From contig DASXXM010000052.1 in assembly GCA_036503065.1 (NCBI GenBank), positions 1-5,453 of the forward strand: a stretch of 5,453 nt of DNA, given 5' to 3'. Origin of the DNA: DATEPR01 sp036503065 (GTDB lineage Bacteria > Actinomycetota > Actinomycetes > Mycobacteriales > Pseudonocardiaceae). Below are positions 5,377-5,453 of the stretch, one piece after another. Positions within the stretch are counted from its first letter, which is position 1, and each line of letters starts with the position of its first letter. The position numbers were made by a program, and so were the translations under genes. Below the pieces are notes generated by a model, which saw only the letters and a program-made list of their open reading frames with translations, did no database searches and had not been told where the DNA came from.

Positions 5377-5453
5377 GTGACGCATCACCTCTCGCCCCGG
5401 ATGCGGGCCAGCACCGCGGGGCTCAATCTGACCGACTCGGTATTCGAGCGGCT
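5377..5453 (+). CDS. clpP1: ATP-dependent Clp protease proteolytic subunit 1 (partial, 5' end)
   Basis: The first 25 codons of a ClpP peptidase, cut by the window edge. The translation starts MTHHLSPRMRAS and continues AGLNLTDSVFERL, matching the start of actinobacterial ClpP1, where a variable propeptide precedes LNLTDSVxERLL. ClpP is the serine protease chamber that works with ClpX or ClpC. The catalytic Ser-His-Asp residues lie beyond the edge. The GTG start has GAGAAGG (5361-5367) nine bases upstream. An in-frame GTG at 5344 is an alternative that would add 11 residues. Position directly after tig supports the call. A clpP2 gene is expected next but is not in the window. Confidence 0.9.
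   Translation, partial: MTHHLSPRMRASTAGLNLTDSVFER

Noticed and set aside
1..5453. CRISPR array, tRNA, rRNA, insertion sequence or prophage
   Set aside because: No spaced repeats of CRISPR type, no tRNA cloverleaf or rRNA segment, and no transposase or integrase-like protein were seen.

Overview
The window looks like chromosomal DNA from a high-GC Gram-positive actinomycete. Third codon positions are strongly G/C biased, GTG and TTG starts are common, and the right-hand gene order is trigger factor followed by a ClpP1-type peptidase, as in actinobacteria. The protein sequences resemble those of Pseudonocardiales (Amycolatopsis/Saccharothrix-like), but that placement is an impression and was not tested.

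Layout. Positions 1-165 hold no convincing gene. They contain a DnaA-box-like nonamer, several TTGACA/TTGTCAA motifs and a possible minus-strand terminator. Positions 166-240 are five tandem 15-bp units that begin inside the stop codon of the next gene. Positions 235-1149 (minus) encode a multi-pass membrane protein of the DMT/NIPA-like class. Positions 1193-3589 (minus) encode a 798-aa protein that joins an MGDG-synthase-like glycosyltransferase to a wax ester synthase/diacylglycerol acyltransferase (WS/DGAT) domain. The two minus-strand genes are 43 bp apart and are bridged by a 16-codon mini-ORF that overlaps the upstream stop (ATGA) and the downstream start (GTGA). Positions 3590-3797 are a divergent promoter region with a perfect 15-bp palindrome and alternative hairpins. 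Positions 3798-5201 (plus) encode trigger factor (tig). Positions 5202-5376 hold a ClgR-like box, a long terminator-like hairpin and further small inverted repeats. The first 25 codons of clpP1 begin at 5377 and run off the window.

How the genes relate. The right half is housekeeping proteostasis: a ribosome-bound chaperone and a ClpP peptidase, the latter probably under ClgR control. The left half looks like a two-gene lipid-modification operon, transcribed away from tig. The fusion enzyme is predicted to glycosylate and acylate a lipid, and the membrane protein could move a lipid or small substrate. The biochemical product is unknown. The fusion protein and the architecture around the mini-ORF and repeats are the parts most worth following up.
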